Below are positions 26,839-36,771 of a stretch of DNA of 64,000 bases, piece after piece (the first letter of the stretch is position 1; every line of letters starts with the position of its first letter). Both the position numbers and the translations under genes were made by a program. The DNA comes from Komagataeibacter sp. FNDCR2 (GTDB taxonomy: Bacteria; Pseudomonadota; Alphaproteobacteria; Acetobacterales; Acetobacteraceae): contig NZ_JAIWOU010000001.1 in assembly GCF_021295395.1 (NCBI RefSeq), positions 747,001 to 811,000 of the forward strand, written 5' to 3'. The notes below the pieces were generated by a model. It searched no databases. It was not told the DNA's origin and saw only the letters and a list, made by a program, of their open reading frames with translations.

Positions 26839-27582
26839 ATGGCAAAACGTCGCGTCGATCAGATGCTGGTGGACCGGGGGCTGGTGGAAACCCGCACCCG
26901 CGCGCAAGCGCTTATCATGGCCGGGCTGGTCCACACGCCCGACCGGCGCATCGCCAAGGCCGGTGAACAGATACCCGAGGATACGCCCCTGACCCTCAAG
27001 GGGCAGGACCATCCATGGGTGTCACGCGGCGGGATCAAGCTGGCGCACGGGCTGGAACATTTTGGCCTGTCGCCTGCGGGGCTGACCTGTCTCGATGTCG
27101 GGGCCTCCACCGGGGGCTTTACCGACGTGCTGCTGCATGAAGGCGCGGCCAGGGTCTATGCCGTCGATGTCGGCCATGGGCAGCTTGCATGGAAACTGCG
27201 CAGCAATACCGAACAGGTTGTCGTGCTGGAAAAGTGCAATGCCCGCGCACTGGACGCCACCCTCATTCCCGACCCCATACAGGCGCTGGTCTGTGACGCC
27301 AGCTTCATCGGGTTGCGTACGGTGCTGCCCGCGGGGCTGGAACTGTGCGCGCCGGGCGCGTGGGCCATTGCGCTGATCAAGCCGCAGTTCGAGGCCGGAC
27401 GCGACGCCGTGGGGGCCAAGGGCGTCGTGCGCGACCCGGCAGTGCATGAATCCGTGTGCCAAATGATCCATGAATGGTGGTCGGGCCTGCCGGGCTGGAA
27501 CGTGCTGGGCATCGACCCCAGCCCCATCACCGGGCCGGAAGGCAACAGGGAATTCCTGATCGCGGCGCGGAAGGAAGGCTGA
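26839..27582 (+). CDS. TlyA-family rRNA 2'-O-methyltransferase (S4 domain)
   Basis: TlyA-type enzymes carry an N-terminal S4 RNA-binding domain and an FtsJ-like methyltransferase domain and, where studied, methylate cytidine 2'-OH in rRNA; older annotations call them hemolysins. The 247 residues begin KRRVDQMLVDRGLVETRTRAQALIMAGLV (S4), then SRGGIKLAHGLEHF, the AdoMet motif CLDVGASTGGFTDVLL, and IKPQFEAGRD. It follows dxs, a common neighbour in alphaproteobacteria. I leave the symbol empty because the modified base here is not known. Confidence 0.88.
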   Translation: MAKRRVDQMLVDRGLVETRTRAQALIMAGLVHTPDRRIAKAGEQIPEDTPLTLKGQDHPWVSRGGIKLAHGLEHFGLSPAGLTCLDVGASTGGFTDVLLHEGAARVYAVDVGHGQLAWKLRSNTEQVVVLEKCNARALDATLIPDPIQALVCDASFIGLRTVLPAGLELCAPGAWAIALIKPQFEAGRDAVGAKGVVRDPAVHESVCQMIHEWWSGLPGWNVLGIDPSPITGPEGNREFLIAARKEG

Positions 27583-27663
27583 TCGGCGGTCGCATCCGCC
27601 ATCGGGGTTGTGATACACAGGCGGGAACATGGGGAAGGACGCATCCCCTTCCCCTGAAATGAC

Positions 27664-28929
27664 ATGAAGAACATAGGCAGCACCGCGATGTCCGCAGCCC
27701 CCGCAAAACCGCCTTCCCCGCCACGCGACGGGACAGCGGCCTCGCTCCTGAATGATGAGGAACGCACGCGCATCCGCGCGAAATCCGCGCAGTTCGCCCC
27801 GCCCACCGCCGCCCTGTCCGATGGTCGGCGCGACCTTGTGGGCCTGTCGCGTGAGGAACTGACGGACATCATGGTGGAGATTGGTGAAAAACCATTCCGC
27901 ACCAAGCAGTTGTGGCACTGGATCTACCATCAGGGCGCGACCGATTTCTCGCGCATGAGTTCCATCGCCCGCCCGTTGCAGGAAAAGCTGGCCGAACATT
28001 TTGTCGTCGGGCGCCCCGGCGTGGTGACGGAGCAGACATCGCAGGACGCGACGCGCAAGTTCCTGTTCCGCTTCCGCGACGGGCAGGAAGCCGAGACCGT
28101 GTACATCCCCGACCGGCAGGAAGACCGGGGGGCGGTGTGCATATCCTCGCAGGTGGGCTGCACGCTGTCGTGCACCTTCTGCCACACGGGCACGCAGGCG
28201 CTGGTGCGCAACCTGGGTGCCGCCGAGATCGTGGGGCAGTTCATGGCCGCGCGCGACAGCTACGGCGAATGGCCCAGCCCGAAGGGGGAAACCCCGCGCC
28301 TGCTTTCCACCATCGTGCTGATGGGCATGGGGGAGCCGCTGTACAATTACGATAACGTGGCCAAGGCCATGCGCATCATCATGGATGGCGAAGGGATCGG
28401 GCTTTCCCGCCGGCGCATCACGCTGTCCACTTCCGGCGTGGTGCCGATGATGGACCAGTGCGGCGCGGAACTGGGCATCAACCTGGCCGTCTCCCTGCAT
28501 GCCGTACGCGACGACCTGCGTGACGAAATCGTGCCGCTCAACCGCAAATACCCCATTCGTGAGGTCATCGCCGCCTGCCGCCGTTACCCCGCCGCCAGCA
28601 ATGCGCGCCGTATCACGTTCGAATACATCATGCTGCGCGGCGTCAATGACAGCGAGGCCGACGCCCGCGAACTGGTGCGCCTGATTTCGGGCATTCCGGC
28701 CAAGGTCAACCTGATCCCGTTCAACCCGTGGCCGGGCAGCAGCTACCGCCCCTCCACCCGCGAACAGCTTGAGCGGTTCGCGAAAATCGTGATGGATGCG
28801 GGCTTCGCCTCCCCCATCCGGATGCCGCGCGGGCGCGACATTCTGGCGGCGTGCGGGCAACTGCGCACCGAAAGCCAGCGCCTGCGCCGCAATGCGCGTG
28901 AGGATGCGCCCACCGATACGGTGGAATGA
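27664..28929 (+). CDS. rlmN: dual-specificity 23S rRNA/tRNA adenine C2-methyltransferase RlmN
   Basis: RlmN is a radical SAM enzyme that methylates C2 of A2503 in 23S rRNA and A37 of some tRNAs. The [4Fe-4S] motif is [13 protein letters not shown], and the reactive Cys pair is represented by the C-terminal region [16 protein letters not shown] plus the earlier core. Other blocks: [49 protein letters not shown] and [11 protein letters not shown]. The 421 residues include an N-terminal extension of about 40. The start could instead be ATG 27691. A hairpin (27631-27654) precedes the gene. Confidence 0.96.
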   Translation: MKNIGSTAMSAAPAKPPSPPRDGTAASLLNDEERTRIRAKSAQFAPPTAALSDGRRDLVGLSREELTDIMVEIGEKPFRTKQLWHWIYHQGATDFSRMSSIARPLQEKLAEHFVVGRPGVVTEQTSQDATRKFLFRFRDGQEAETVYIPDRQEDRGAVCISSQVGCTLSCTFCHTGTQALVRNLGAAEIVGQFMAARDSYGEWPSPKGETPRLLSTIVLMGMGEPLYNYDNVAKAMRIIMDGEGIGLSRRRITLSTSGVVPMMDQCGAELGINLAVSLHAVRDDLRDEIVPLNRKYPIREVIAACRRYPAASNARRITFEYIMLRGVNDSEADARELVRLISGIPAKVNLIPFNPWPGSSYRPSTREQLERFAKIVMDAGFASPIRMPRGRDILAACGQLRTESQRLRRNAREDAPTDTVE

Positions 28930-29044
28930 CGTAAAAATCCGCCCTTCACTTCTGGTCGCGCGCGCCACGGGATGCTAGGAGGGCATGCCGCCGGCTTGCT
29001 GGCGAGATATTGTCAAAAGTTCTGTCGACAGGAGAGTTCTCCCC

Positions 29045-30274
29045 ATGGCCGCCAAGGATGTCAGGAAGGTCGTGCTCGCGTATTCGGGCGGTCTTGATAC
29101 TTCCGTGATTCTGCGCTGGTTGCAGACCACCTATAACTGCGAGGTCGTGACCTTTACGGCTGACCTTGGCCAGGGCGAGGAACTGGAACCCGCCCGCCGC
29201 AAGGCCGAAATGTTTGGCGTGAAGGAAATCTTTGTCGAGGACCTGCGCGAGACCTTCGTCAAGGACTTCGTCTTCCCCATGTTCCGCGCCAACGCGCTGT
29301 ATGAGGGGCAGTACCTGCTGGGCACATCCATCGCCCGCCCGCTGATCGCCCAGCGCCAGATCGAGATTGCCGAACAGGTCGGCGCCGATGCCGTGGCCCA
29401 TGGCGCCACCGGCAAGGGCAATGACCAGGTCCGTTTCGAGCTGGCCTATTACGCGCTCAAGCCCGACATCACCGTCATCGCGCCGTGGCGGGAATGGGAT
29501 CTGACATCGCGCACGCGCCTGCTGGCCTTTGCCGAGGAACACCAGATCCCCATCGCCAAGGACAAGCGCGGCGAGGCGCCATTCTCGGTCGATGCGAACC
29601 TGCTGCATTCCTCCTCCGAGGGGAAGCTGCTGGAAGACCCGGCGGTCGGCCCGGACGAGATCGTGTTCCAGCGCACCATCTCCCCCGAGGCGGCGCCGGA
29701 CAAGGCCACCGAAATCACCATCGATTTCGTATCCGGCGACCCGGTGGCGCTCAATGGTCAGGCGCTGTCACCCGCCACGCTGCTGGCCCGCCTGAACGAC
29801 CTGGGGCGCGACAACGGCATCGGTCGCCTCGACCTGGTGGAAAACCGCTTCGTGGGCATGAAGTCGCGCGGCATCTACGAAACGCCGGGCGGCACGATCC
29901 TGCTGACCGCGCACCGCAGCATCGAGAGCATCACACTCGACCGCGAGGCCATGCACCTCAAGGACAGCCTGATGCCGCGCTATGCCGAGATCATCTATAA
30001 CGGCCTGTGGTTCTCCCCCGAGCGGCGGATGCTCCAGGCGCTCATCGACCAGAGCCAGCATTCGGTCTCGGGCCGGGTGCGGCTCAAGCTGTACAAGGGC
30101 AATGTCATCTGCGTGGGTCGTGAAAGCCCCAACAGCCTGTATGATACCCGTGTCGTCACGTTCGAAGATGATGAAGGTGCTTACAACCAGGCCGATGCAC
30201 AGGGCTTCATCCGTCTCAATGCGCTGCGTCTGCGACTGGGTGCGAAGATCGGCCGCCGTGGCGGCGCGCTCTGA
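29045..30274 (+). CDS. argG: argininosuccinate synthase
   Basis: ArgG joins citrulline and aspartate with ATP in arginine synthesis. The N-terminus has the ATP pyrophosphatase motif [18 protein letters not shown], followed by [19 protein letters not shown] and [19 protein letters not shown], all conserved in type I enzymes. From ATG 29045 it is 409 residues, and AGGAGA lies about 9 bases upstream; an in-frame ATG at 28985 would add 20 residues not found in the family. It is 115 bases after rlmN and is followed by the FKBP lipoprotein. Confidence 0.97.
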   Translation: MAAKDVRKVVLAYSGGLDTSVILRWLQTTYNCEVVTFTADLGQGEELEPARRKAEMFGVKEIFVEDLRETFVKDFVFPMFRANALYEGQYLLGTSIARPLIAQRQIEIAEQVGADAVAHGATGKGNDQVRFELAYYALKPDITVIAPWREWDLTSRTRLLAFAEEHQIPIAKDKRGEAPFSVDANLLHSSSEGKLLEDPAVGPDEIVFQRTISPEAAPDKATEITIDFVSGDPVALNGQALSPATLLARLNDLGRDNGIGRLDLVENRFVGMKSRGIYETPGGTILLTAHRSIESITLDREAMHLKDSLMPRYAEIIYNGLWFSPERRMLQALIDQSQHSVSGRVRLKLYKGNVICVGRESPNSLYDTRVVTFEDDEGAYNQADAQGFIRLNALRLRLGAKIGRRGGAL

Positions 30275-30320
30275 CCCTGCGTTCCTTCTTCCATCTTCCC
30301 CAACTTCTGGCCGAGGTGTC

Positions 30321-30818
30321 ATGAAACGTTTTTCGCGTGTCATTCCCCTTCTTCTCGCTGCCTCCGTAGCCGTGCCACTGGCGGCATGCGGCGGCGCGAA
30401 ACAGGATGAACAGCCGGATCTGACCCCCGCGCAGTTCATGGACAATGTGCGCAAGCAGCCCGGCGTGAAGACCCTGCCGGACGGGCTGGCGTACAAGGTC
30501 CTGAAATCCGGTCCGAAAGATGCGGCGCAGCCGACCGTTAACGACAGTGTCATGGTCATCTACGAAGGGCGGCTGCCTGATGGCGGCATCTTCGACAGTT
30601 CCGACCAGCACGGCCATGGCGCATATATGCAGATGCCGCTTGAAATGGTGATCAAGGGCTGGCAGGAAGCCGTACCCATGATGCATGTCGGCGATACGTG
30701 GATGCTGTATGTGCCGCCGGAACTGGGTTACGGGCATAAGTCCATGGGCATAATCCAGCCCGACAGCCCGCTTATTTTCAAGATCCAGCTTCTGGGTGTA
30801 TCCCATTCCGGCCATTAG
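30321..30818 (+). CDS. FKBP-type peptidyl-prolyl isomerase lipoprotein
   Basis: The 165-residue protein has a lipoprotein signal ending at LAAC (Cys23) and a C-terminal FKBP domain beginning near residue 50 (TLPDGLAYKVLKSG...NDSVMVIYEGRLPDGGIFDSS). Active-site aromatic and hydrophobic residues are visible in IKGWQEAVPMMHVGDTWMLYVPPELGYG. It should act as a proline isomerase or chaperone anchored to a membrane facing the periplasm. GAGGTG precedes the ATG. It is 46 bases after argG and ends at a strong terminator. Confidence 0.92.
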   Translation: MKRFSRVIPLLLAASVAVPLAACGGAKQDEQPDLTPAQFMDNVRKQPGVKTLPDGLAYKVLKSGPKDAAQPTVNDSVMVIYEGRLPDGGIFDSSDQHGHGAYMQMPLEMVIKGWQEAVPMMHVGDTWMLYVPPELGYGHKSMGIIQPDSPLIFKIQLLGVSHSGH

Positions 30819-30824
30819 CCGTTC

Positions 30825-30860
30825 AAAAGCCATTCATCCCACGGGTGAATGGCTTTTTTT
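30825..30860 (+). terminator. rho-independent terminator after the FKBP gene
   Basis: AAAAGCCATTCA pairs perfectly with TGAATGGCTTTT (12 bp) around TCCCACGGG, followed by a continuous T-run. It starts 6 bases after the stop codon and closes the upstream run. Confidence 0.93.
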
Positions 30861-31026
30861 AATGCAGGCCATGCCCACAGGCGCATGAGCCTGTGGGGGA
30901 TCAGGCCCCGTATGGGGGTTTTACGGGCGGGGTGACGGAAAGCCCGGACGCCGCGCCACAACTTATTGCCTGCCCCGACCGGCCCCATCTTGACCAGCAG
31001 GGGCAAAAAAACGGAAAACGCTTTTC

Positions 31027-32022
31027 ATGCAACGCCTATTTTCCGGCATTCAGCCGACCGGTATCCCGCAGCTTGGCAATTATCTGGGTGCGATACGCAA
31101 CTGGGTGGCCCTACAGCGCGATCATGAATGTATTTTCTGCCTGGTGGACATGCACGCCATCACCACATGGCAGGAACCCCAGGCCCTGCGCCAGCAGACA
31201 CTGGCGCAGACCGCCGTCCTTCTGGCGTCGGGCATTGATGTGGAACGCCACATCCTGTTCAACCAGTCCGCCGTCAGCGCGCATGCGCGGCTGGGATGGA
31301 TTTTCAACTGTGTCGCGCGCCTGGGCTGGCTGAACCGCATGACCCAGTTCAAGGACAAGGCTGGCAAGGACCGGGAGAAACATTCCGCCGGGCTGTATGT
31401 CTATCCCGACCTGATGGCGGCCGATATCCTGGCGTACAAGGCTACCGCCGTGCCGGTGGGCGACGACCAGAAGCAGCATCTTGAACTGACCAACGACATC
31501 GCCCAGAAATTCAACCACGATTACGGGACCGAATTCTTCCCGCAGGTCCAGGCCCTGATCCCGCCGCAGGGTGCGCGCGTGATGAGCCTGCGCGATGGCG
31601 GCAAGAAAATGTCCAAATCCGATCCCTCCGCCCAGAGCCGGATCGAGATGACCGACGACGCCGATGCCATCGCGCTCAAGATCAAGCGCGCCAAGAGCGA
31701 TTCCGAACCCCTGCCCTCCGAGGAAGCAGGCCTTGAAAACCGGCCCGAGGCCCGCAATCTTGTCACCATCTACGCCACCCTGTCCGGTGAGAGCGTGGCG
31801 GATGTGCTGGCCCGTTTTGGGGGGCAGGGTTTCGGGCCGTTCAAGACGGCGCTGACCGAGGTGCTGGTCAATGCGATCAGCCCCATCGCATCGGAAACGG
31901 AACGCCTGCTGAAGGAACCCGGCTTCCTGTGTGACACGCTACGCGCGGGCGCGCGCCGCGCCAACGCCATAGCCGAACCCATCGTATCGGAAGCGGAAAC
32001 GCTGGTGGGTTTCCTGAAATAA
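31027..32022 (+). CDS. trpS: tryptophanyl-tRNA synthetase
   Basis: TrpS charges tRNA-Trp and is a class I synthetase. The HIGH-like motif is within [19 protein letters not shown], and the KMSKS motif is [12 protein letters not shown] near residue 195; [23 protein letters not shown] is the conserved substrate-binding stretch. Length is 331 residues. The ribosome site is weak (AAAACG). It follows a 166-base gap after the terminator, which must hold its promoter, and it is 2 bases from yjbQ. Confidence 0.97.
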   Translation: MQRLFSGIQPTGIPQLGNYLGAIRNWVALQRDHECIFCLVDMHAITTWQEPQALRQQTLAQTAVLLASGIDVERHILFNQSAVSAHARLGWIFNCVARLGWLNRMTQFKDKAGKDREKHSAGLYVYPDLMAADILAYKATAVPVGDDQKQHLELTNDIAQKFNHDYGTEFFPQVQALIPPQGARVMSLRDGGKKMSKSDPSAQSRIEMTDDADAIALKIKRAKSDSEPLPSEEAGLENRPEARNLVTIYATLSGESVADVLARFGGQGFGPFKTALTEVLVNAISPIASETERLLKEPGFLCDTLRAGARRANAIAEPIVSEAETLVGFLK

Positions 32023-32024
32023 GC

Positions 32025-32459
32025 ATGAAAGGCGGCGCCATGCGCCAGGAACTGCACAGCCTTCAGGTTGCGACCCATGGCCGGGGGCTGGTCTCCATAG
32101 ACCGGCCGGTTCTGGGCTGGGTGCGGCAGAGCGGGATTGGAACCGGGCTGCTGACCCTGTGGTGCCGCCATACCTCCGCATCGCTTGCGGTGCAGGAAAA
32201 TGCCGACCCCACGGTGCGGGAGGATATCGAACGCTATTTCGAAACCCTCGTGCCCGAGGAAAACGGCCGCTACATCCATGACGATGAAGGCCCGGACGAC
32301 ATGCCCGCCCACCTGCGCGCCATGCTGACCAACACGCAGCTTTCCATACCCGTGGCGGATGGTCGGCCCGTGCTGGGTACGTGGCAGGGGCTGTACCTGT
32401 TCGAACATCGCCGCCGCCCCCACCGGCGCGAGATCGTGCTGCACCTGATCGGTGCGTGA
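32025..32459 (+). CDS. YjbQ/UPF0047 family protein
   Basis: The 144-residue protein belongs to the secondary thiamine-phosphate synthase (YjbQ) family, small trimeric proteins of unclear main function. Conserved blocks are LWCRHTSASLAVQENADPTVREDIE, IHDDEGPDDMPAHLRAML and the C-terminal GTWQGLYLFEHRRRPHRREIVLH. It starts 2 bases after trpS and is surely cotranscribed with it. An ATG six codons in would remove the poorly conserved start. Confidence 0.88.
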   Translation: MKGGAMRQELHSLQVATHGRGLVSIDRPVLGWVRQSGIGTGLLTLWCRHTSASLAVQENADPTVREDIERYFETLVPEENGRYIHDDEGPDDMPAHLRAMLTNTQLSIPVADGRPVLGTWQGLYLFEHRRRPHRREIVLHLIGA

Positions 32460-32477
32460 TCCCGCGCCACGGCCGGG

Positions 32478-33338
32478 TCAGCCGCCGTTCAGGATGGCGG
32501 CATGGTGGGCGATATGATCGGCGATGAATGACTGGATGAACCAGTAGGAATGATCATATCTGGCATGCAGGCGTAGCGCCAGCTTCTGGCCCGCCTGCGC
32601 CGCCGCGTCCCTGAACAGTTCGGGGCGGAGCTGGTCGTGCAGGAACTGATCCGCCTCGCCCTGGTCGATCAGGATTTCCGTGGGGTGGGTATGGCCCGCC
32701 TGAAGCAGGCATGTCGCATCCTCACGCGCCCACGCGGCACGGTCGGAGCCCAGATAGGCACTGAACGCCTTCTCCCCCCACGGCACGGCGGCAGGGTGGC
32801 AGATGGGCGCGAATGCCGAGACGGATTTCCACGCCCGCGGGGCGCGCAGCGCATGCACCAGCGCACCATGCCCGCCCATTGAATGGCCCATTATGCCCCG
32901 CCGCGCGTCGTCAACCGCGAAGCTGGCCCGGATCAGTTCCGGCAGTTCGTGGCTGATATAGGTGCCCATGCGGTAATGCGCGCGCCACGGCTCACGCGTG
33001 GCGTCAAGGTAGAATCCCGCCCCGGTGCCCAGGTCATACGCCTCATCCTCCCCCTGCGCGCCCGCGCCACGGGGTGAGGTATCGGGGGCGACCAGCGCCA
33101 GACCATGCTCCGCCGCAAAGCGCACGGCATTGGATTTGATGAGGAACGTCTCCTCCGTGCAGGTCAGGCCGGCCAGTACGAACAGCACCGGCACCTTCTC
33201 CCCCGCCAGTGCGCGTTCGGGCAGGAACACGCCAAAGCACGCCTCCAGCCCCAGGGTGGTGGACGGGTGGCTGTAAAAGCCGACCCGCCCGCCGCAGCTT
33301 GCATGTTCCTCACGCGTGGTGATGGCTGTCGCGTTCAT
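32478..33338 (-). CDS. S-formylglutathione hydrolase
   Basis: This esterase (FghA/FrmB) hydrolyses S-formylglutathione to formate and glutathione, the second step of glutathione-dependent formaldehyde oxidation. The 286-residue protein has the nucleophile elbow MGHSMGGHGAL with Ser153, an acid in LIDQGEADQF and a histidine in ARYDHSYWFIQSFI, and the LAGLTCTEETFLIKS N-terminal block typical of the family. It starts 5 bases after the frmA stop (the open frame actually overlaps it), so the two form an operon for formaldehyde detoxification. Confidence 0.95.
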   Translation of the reverse strand: MNATAITTREEHASCGGRVGFYSHPSTTLGLEACFGVFLPERALAGEKVPVLFVLAGLTCTEETFLIKSNAVRFAAEHGLALVAPDTSPRGAGAQGEDEAYDLGTGAGFYLDATREPWRAHYRMGTYISHELPELIRASFAVDDARRGIMGHSMGGHGALVHALRAPRAWKSVSAFAPICHPAAVPWGEKAFSAYLGSDRAAWAREDATCLLQAGHTHPTEILIDQGEADQFLHDQLRPELFRDAAAQAGQKLALRLHARYDHSYWFIQSFIADHIAHHAAILNGG

Positions 33339-33342
33339 GTGC

Positions 33343-34458
33343 TCAGAACTCGACAACGGTGCGGATGCTTTCGCCCTTCGCCATCATGTCAAAACCTTCA
33401 TTGATGCGCTCAAGCGGCAGCCTGTGGGTAATCAGGCTGTCGATGTCGATGCGGTTTTCCATGAACCAGTCCACGATTTTCGGCACATCGGTGCGTCCGC
33501 GCGCCCCACCGAAGGCCGATCCGATCCACCGCCGCCCGGTCACGAGCTGGAAGGGGCGCGTGCTGATTTCCTGCCCCGCGCCGGCAACCCCGATAATGGT
33601 GGAAACCCCCCAGCCACGATGGGCGCATTCCAGCGCCTGACGCATCAGCGTGGGATTGCCCACGCATTCGAAGGAATAATCCACCCCGCCGCCGGTCAGC
33701 TCCACAATATGGCCGACCAGATCGCCATCGGGGCCGAGGTCTTTGGGGTTGATGAAATCGGTCAGGCCGAATTTGCGGGCGATGGCCTCGCGCTCGGGGT
33801 TGATGTCGATGCCGATGATGCGGTCGGCCCCCACCATTTTCGCACCCTGGATGACATTCAGCCCGATACCGCCCAGACCGAACACCGCAACCGTGCTGCC
33901 CGCCTCCACCTTGGCGGTGAACAGCACCGCGCCGATTCCGGTGGTGACGCCGCAGCCGATGTAGAACACCTTGTCAAACGGGGCGTCGGGGCGGATCTTC
34001 GCCAGCGCGATTTCGGGCAGGACCGTATAATTCGCGAATGTGGAGCAGCCCATGTAGTGATGGATCGGCTGCCCCTTGAACGAGAAGCGCGACGTGCCAT
34101 CGGGCATGAGCCCCTTGCCCTGCGTGCCGCGAATGGCGGTGCACAGGTTGGTCTTGCGCGACAGGCAGGATTTGCACTCCCGACATTCGGGCGTGTAGAG
34201 CGGGATCACGTGGTCGCCGGGGCGCAGGTGGCGCACGCCGGGGCCGACTTCCCTGACCACGCCCGCTCCTTCATGGCCCAGAATGGCGGGAAACAGCCCC
34301 TCCGGGTCCGCGCCGGACAGGGTGAACTTGTCGGTATGGCACAGGCCGGTGGCCTTGATTTCAACCAGAACTTCCCCTTCGCGGGGGCCTTCCAGCTGCA
34401 CCGTCTCGATTTCAAGCGGTTTGCCGGCTTCAAAAGCCACGGCTGCCCTTACGTCCAT
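33343..34458 (-). CDS. S-(hydroxymethyl)glutathione dehydrogenase / class III alcohol dehydrogenase
   Basis: This zinc- and NAD-dependent enzyme (FrmA/AdhC type) oxidises the formaldehyde-glutathione adduct. It has 371 residues: catalytic zinc site [17 protein letters not shown] and [12 protein letters not shown], structural zinc site [17 protein letters not shown], the class III segment [27 protein letters not shown] and the Rossmann motif [28 protein letters not shown] precedes ATG 34458. With the hydrolase gene downstream it makes a formaldehyde detoxification pair. Confidence 0.96.
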   Translation of the reverse strand: MDVRAAVAFEAGKPLEIETVQLEGPREGEVLVEIKATGLCHTDKFTLSGADPEGLFPAILGHEGAGVVREVGPGVRHLRPGDHVIPLYTPECRECKSCLSRKTNLCTAIRGTQGKGLMPDGTSRFSFKGQPIHHYMGCSTFANYTVLPEIALAKIRPDAPFDKVFYIGCGVTTGIGAVLFTAKVEAGSTVAVFGLGGIGLNVIQGAKMVGADRIIGIDINPEREAIARKFGLTDFINPKDLGPDGDLVGHIVELTGGGVDYSFECVGNPTLMRQALECAHRGWGVSTIIGVAGAGQEISTRPFQLVTGRRWIGSAFGGARGRTDVPKIVDWFMENRIDIDSLITHRLPLERINEGFDMMAKGESIRTVVEF

Positions 34459-34709
34459 AACCAGTCTTTCCTTAAATTGATCGCGGATCCATGGACCCAT
34501 CCCGTTTCGTTACGATTAAGGGCATCGACGGGCATGCCGTCAATGCCATCAGTCCCTTACCCGCCCATGCGCGGGCGCGATGACGAATTTCGATGACAAA
34601 TCATGCCACCCCGGGCGCGCATACCCGCAAGCCCGCGCGGATATGATATGCGACGAAAGGGTCCAGTTACGTTCACCCGTATGTTCAACCTCCTTGCCGG
34701 GAACCCCAT

Positions 34710-35585
34710 ATGGTCATTGATCGCAGAATTGGTTTGTGGATCCTGATACGTGAAAGCCTGCTTTCACTGGTGCTTTTATGCGCGTGGGACGTGATCGTGG
34801 TGGTCATGTTCCAGATCTTCCATCAGGACTGGATGGAACAGCCCACCCTGCCCGTCTCCCTGATCGGTTCGGCGCTGGTGCTGTTCATGAGCTTTCGCAA
34901 CAACAGCGCCTATAACCGCTGGTGGGAAGGGCGGACCCTGTGGGGGGCGGTGACCAATAACAGCCGCTCCTTCGCCCGGCAGGCGGGCACGATCCTGCGC
35001 GGCTGCCCCGATCTGGCCCGCGCCATGGCGGCCTACCCCTACGCGCTGCGCGGGGCGCTGGCGCGGGTGGACGCGACCGATGACATCATGCGCCTGCTGC
35101 CGGACTCCATGAAGCCGGGACTTGAAGGCCGGGCGAACATTCCCGCCGCGATCCTGTTCGAGATCGGGCTGCGGGTGGACGCCGAATCCCGCAGGCTGGG
35201 CATCGACGGCGCATTGCAGGGGCAGATCGACCGTATCCTGTCGGACATGAGCAACGCGCAGGGCGGGCTGGAGCGCATCCGCAACACGCCGCTGGCCATC
35301 CAGTTCTCTGTCCTGCCCAAGGTGGTGGCGGTGGTCTTCTGCATTATCCTGCCGCTTTCCATGGTGCAGACGCTGGGGTGGATCACACCGCTAGGGTCGT
35401 CGCTGGTGGGGCTGCTGTTCGTCGCGCTGGACAAGATCGGCAATGACCTTCAGGATCCGTTCAGCATGACGCCCCATGGCATGCCCATGCTGACGATTTC
35501 CCGCAACATCGAGATCGACCTGCTCCAGTCCTGCGGCCTGCCCGCCCCCGCGCCGCTGGCGCCCGTACGGGGTGTGCAGGGCTGA
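34710..35585 (+). CDS. bestrophin-like (UPF0187/YneE) membrane channel protein
   Basis: Bacterial bestrophin homologues form pentameric ion channels in the inner membrane. The 291-residue protein has the N-terminal RESLLSLVLLCAWDVIVVVMF helix, the conserved LVLFMSFRNNSAYNRWWEGRTLWGAVTNNSRSFARQ block, a second hydrophobic hairpin near residues 205-240 (VVAVVFCIILPLSMVQTLGWITPLG) and GNDLQDPFSMTPHGMPM near the end. Ion selectivity cannot be told. It stands alone, divergent from frmA; the 251-base gap (34459-34709) holds no convincing gene. Confidence 0.88.
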   Translation: MVIDRRIGLWILIRESLLSLVLLCAWDVIVVVMFQIFHQDWMEQPTLPVSLIGSALVLFMSFRNNSAYNRWWEGRTLWGAVTNNSRSFARQAGTILRGCPDLARAMAAYPYALRGALARVDATDDIMRLLPDSMKPGLEGRANIPAAILFEIGLRVDAESRRLGIDGALQGQIDRILSDMSNAQGGLERIRNTPLAIQFSVLPKVVAVVFCIILPLSMVQTLGWITPLGSSLVGLLFVALDKIGNDLQDPFSMTPHGMPMLTISRNIEIDLLQSCGLPAPAPLAPVRGVQG

Positions 35586-35656
35586 TATATCATTAATGGA
35601 TGACGCCGCCCGATCCGGCGGGAAGGGATCAAGACAGAAGGGGGAATTTATGCTAT

Positions 35657-36262
35657 ATGCCCCCCATGAGCATGTTCAGAACTACCCAGAAGGGCACTGT
35701 GACCGATGCAATGGCCCGGACGGCCGCGGCGACCACGGCAGCCGAAGCAAAGTCCAGCAAGGCTGTAAAAGACGAGGATCCATTCCGTGAGGGCGATGCC
35801 ATCGTCTACGCGGCGCACGGGGTCGGACGTGTTGACCGGATCGGTGTGGATGAAATTGCCGGAACCAAGCTGGAAATGATCCAGATCTCCTTTCCCGGCA
35901 ACCAGATGACGCTGCGCATCCCCCTGTCCAAGGCGCGCAAGTCGGGCCTGCGCAAGATCGTCTCGCGCGAGATCGTGGACAAGGCCATGGCCATCATCAA
36001 GGGCAAGCCGCATGTCAGCCGTGGCATGTGGACGCGGCGCGCGGTGGCGTATCAGGAAAAGATCAATTCCGGTGATCTGGTCCAGATTGCCGAGGTCCTG
36101 CGCGACCTGCGCCGCAATGTCGACAGCCTGGACGGCAGCTTCAGCGAACGCAAGCTGTTCGAAGCCGCGCAGGAACGCTTCGTGGCGGAAGTGGCCGTGC
36201 TGGAAGGCAAGGAGCCGACGGAAGTGCTCGAAAAACTGACCGAGGTCATGAAGGCGGCCTGA
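35657..36262 (+). CDS. CarD/CdnL family transcriptional regulator
   Basis: CarD-type proteins bind the RNA polymerase beta subunit and stabilise open promoter complexes. The RNA-polymerase-interacting domain starts FREGDAIVYAAHGVGRVDRIGVDEIAG and continues MTLRIPLSKARKSGLRKIV; the helical DNA-binding C-terminal part has WTRRAVAYQEKINSGDLVQIAEVLRDL. From ATG 35657 (AAGGGGG about 11 bases upstream) it has 201 residues, with a Thr/Ala-rich leader of about 35; ATGs at 35666 and 35672 are alternatives. A strong terminator follows. Confidence 0.93.
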   Translation: MPPMSMFRTTQKGTVTDAMARTAAATTAAEAKSSKAVKDEDPFREGDAIVYAAHGVGRVDRIGVDEIAGTKLEMIQISFPGNQMTLRIPLSKARKSGLRKIVSREIVDKAMAIIKGKPHVSRGMWTRRAVAYQEKINSGDLVQIAEVLRDLRRNVDSLDGSFSERKLFEAAQERFVAEVAVLEGKEPTEVLEKLTEVMKAA

Positions 36263-36297
36263 ACCCCCGCCTTCAGGCCCTTACCACCCCTACCCGC

Positions 36298-36323
36298 CCG
36301 CCGGCCCCTGTGCCGGCGGTTTT
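36298..36323 (+). terminator. rho-independent terminator after carD
   Basis: CCGCCGGC pairs with GCCGGCGG (8 bp) around CCCTGT and is followed by TTTT. It lies 36 bases after the carD stop. Confidence 0.85.
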
Positions 36324-36388
36324 ACTATGGGCATGGCCATTCCCCATGGAACCGGCCCCGGCGCGCCCGCGCGACAAAGAGGATACAA

Positions 36389-36742
36389 ATGAACGCTGAC
36401 CTGAAATGCCCCGCCTGCGGCTGCGCGCATGTCTATCCCGATGGCGGCAGCCTGTGGATCTGCCCCGAATGCGGCCATGAATGGAACCCGCAGGACAGCA
36501 CCACCGCCACACCGGGCGATGACACTGTGGTGCGGGACGCCAACGGAAACGTGCTGGCCGATGGCGATACCGTAACCGTCATCAAGGATCTCAAGATCAA
36601 GGGGTCGTCGCTGGTCGTCAAGAGCGGGACCAAGGTGAAGAACATCCGCCTGACCGATGGCGGCGATGGGCATGACATCGCCTGCAAGATCAGCGGGATC
36701 GGCGCGATGAACCTGAAATCCGAGTTTGTCAGAAAGTCCTGA
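36389..36742 (+). CDS. zinc-ribbon protein of the YjdM/PhnA family
   Basis: The 117-residue protein has an N-terminal zinc ribbon CPACGCAH...CPECGHEW (residues 7-30) and a C-terminal beta domain with [29 protein letters not shown], the two-part layout of YjdM (formerly PhnA). The link to phosphonate use is historical and not established; no phn genes are nearby. AGAGGAT precedes the ATG. It is a single gene between the carD terminator and the convergent MFS gene. Confidence 0.9.
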   Translation: MNADLKCPACGCAHVYPDGGSLWICPECGHEWNPQDSTTATPGDDTVVRDANGNVLADGDTVTVIKDLKIKGSSLVVKSGTKVKNIRLTDGGDGHDIACKISGIGAMNLKSEFVRKS

Positions 36743-36771
36743 GGAACAGACCCACGCCCCCTGCGTCCCGC

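Noticed and set aside
27022-28968. 648-codon open frame antisense to tlyA and rlmN
   Set aside because: It crosses two well-supported genes and has only Arg/Gly/His-rich filler without motifs.
33316-34596. 426-codon open frame antisense to frmA
   Set aside because: Covers the complement of a complete class III alcohol dehydrogenase gene.
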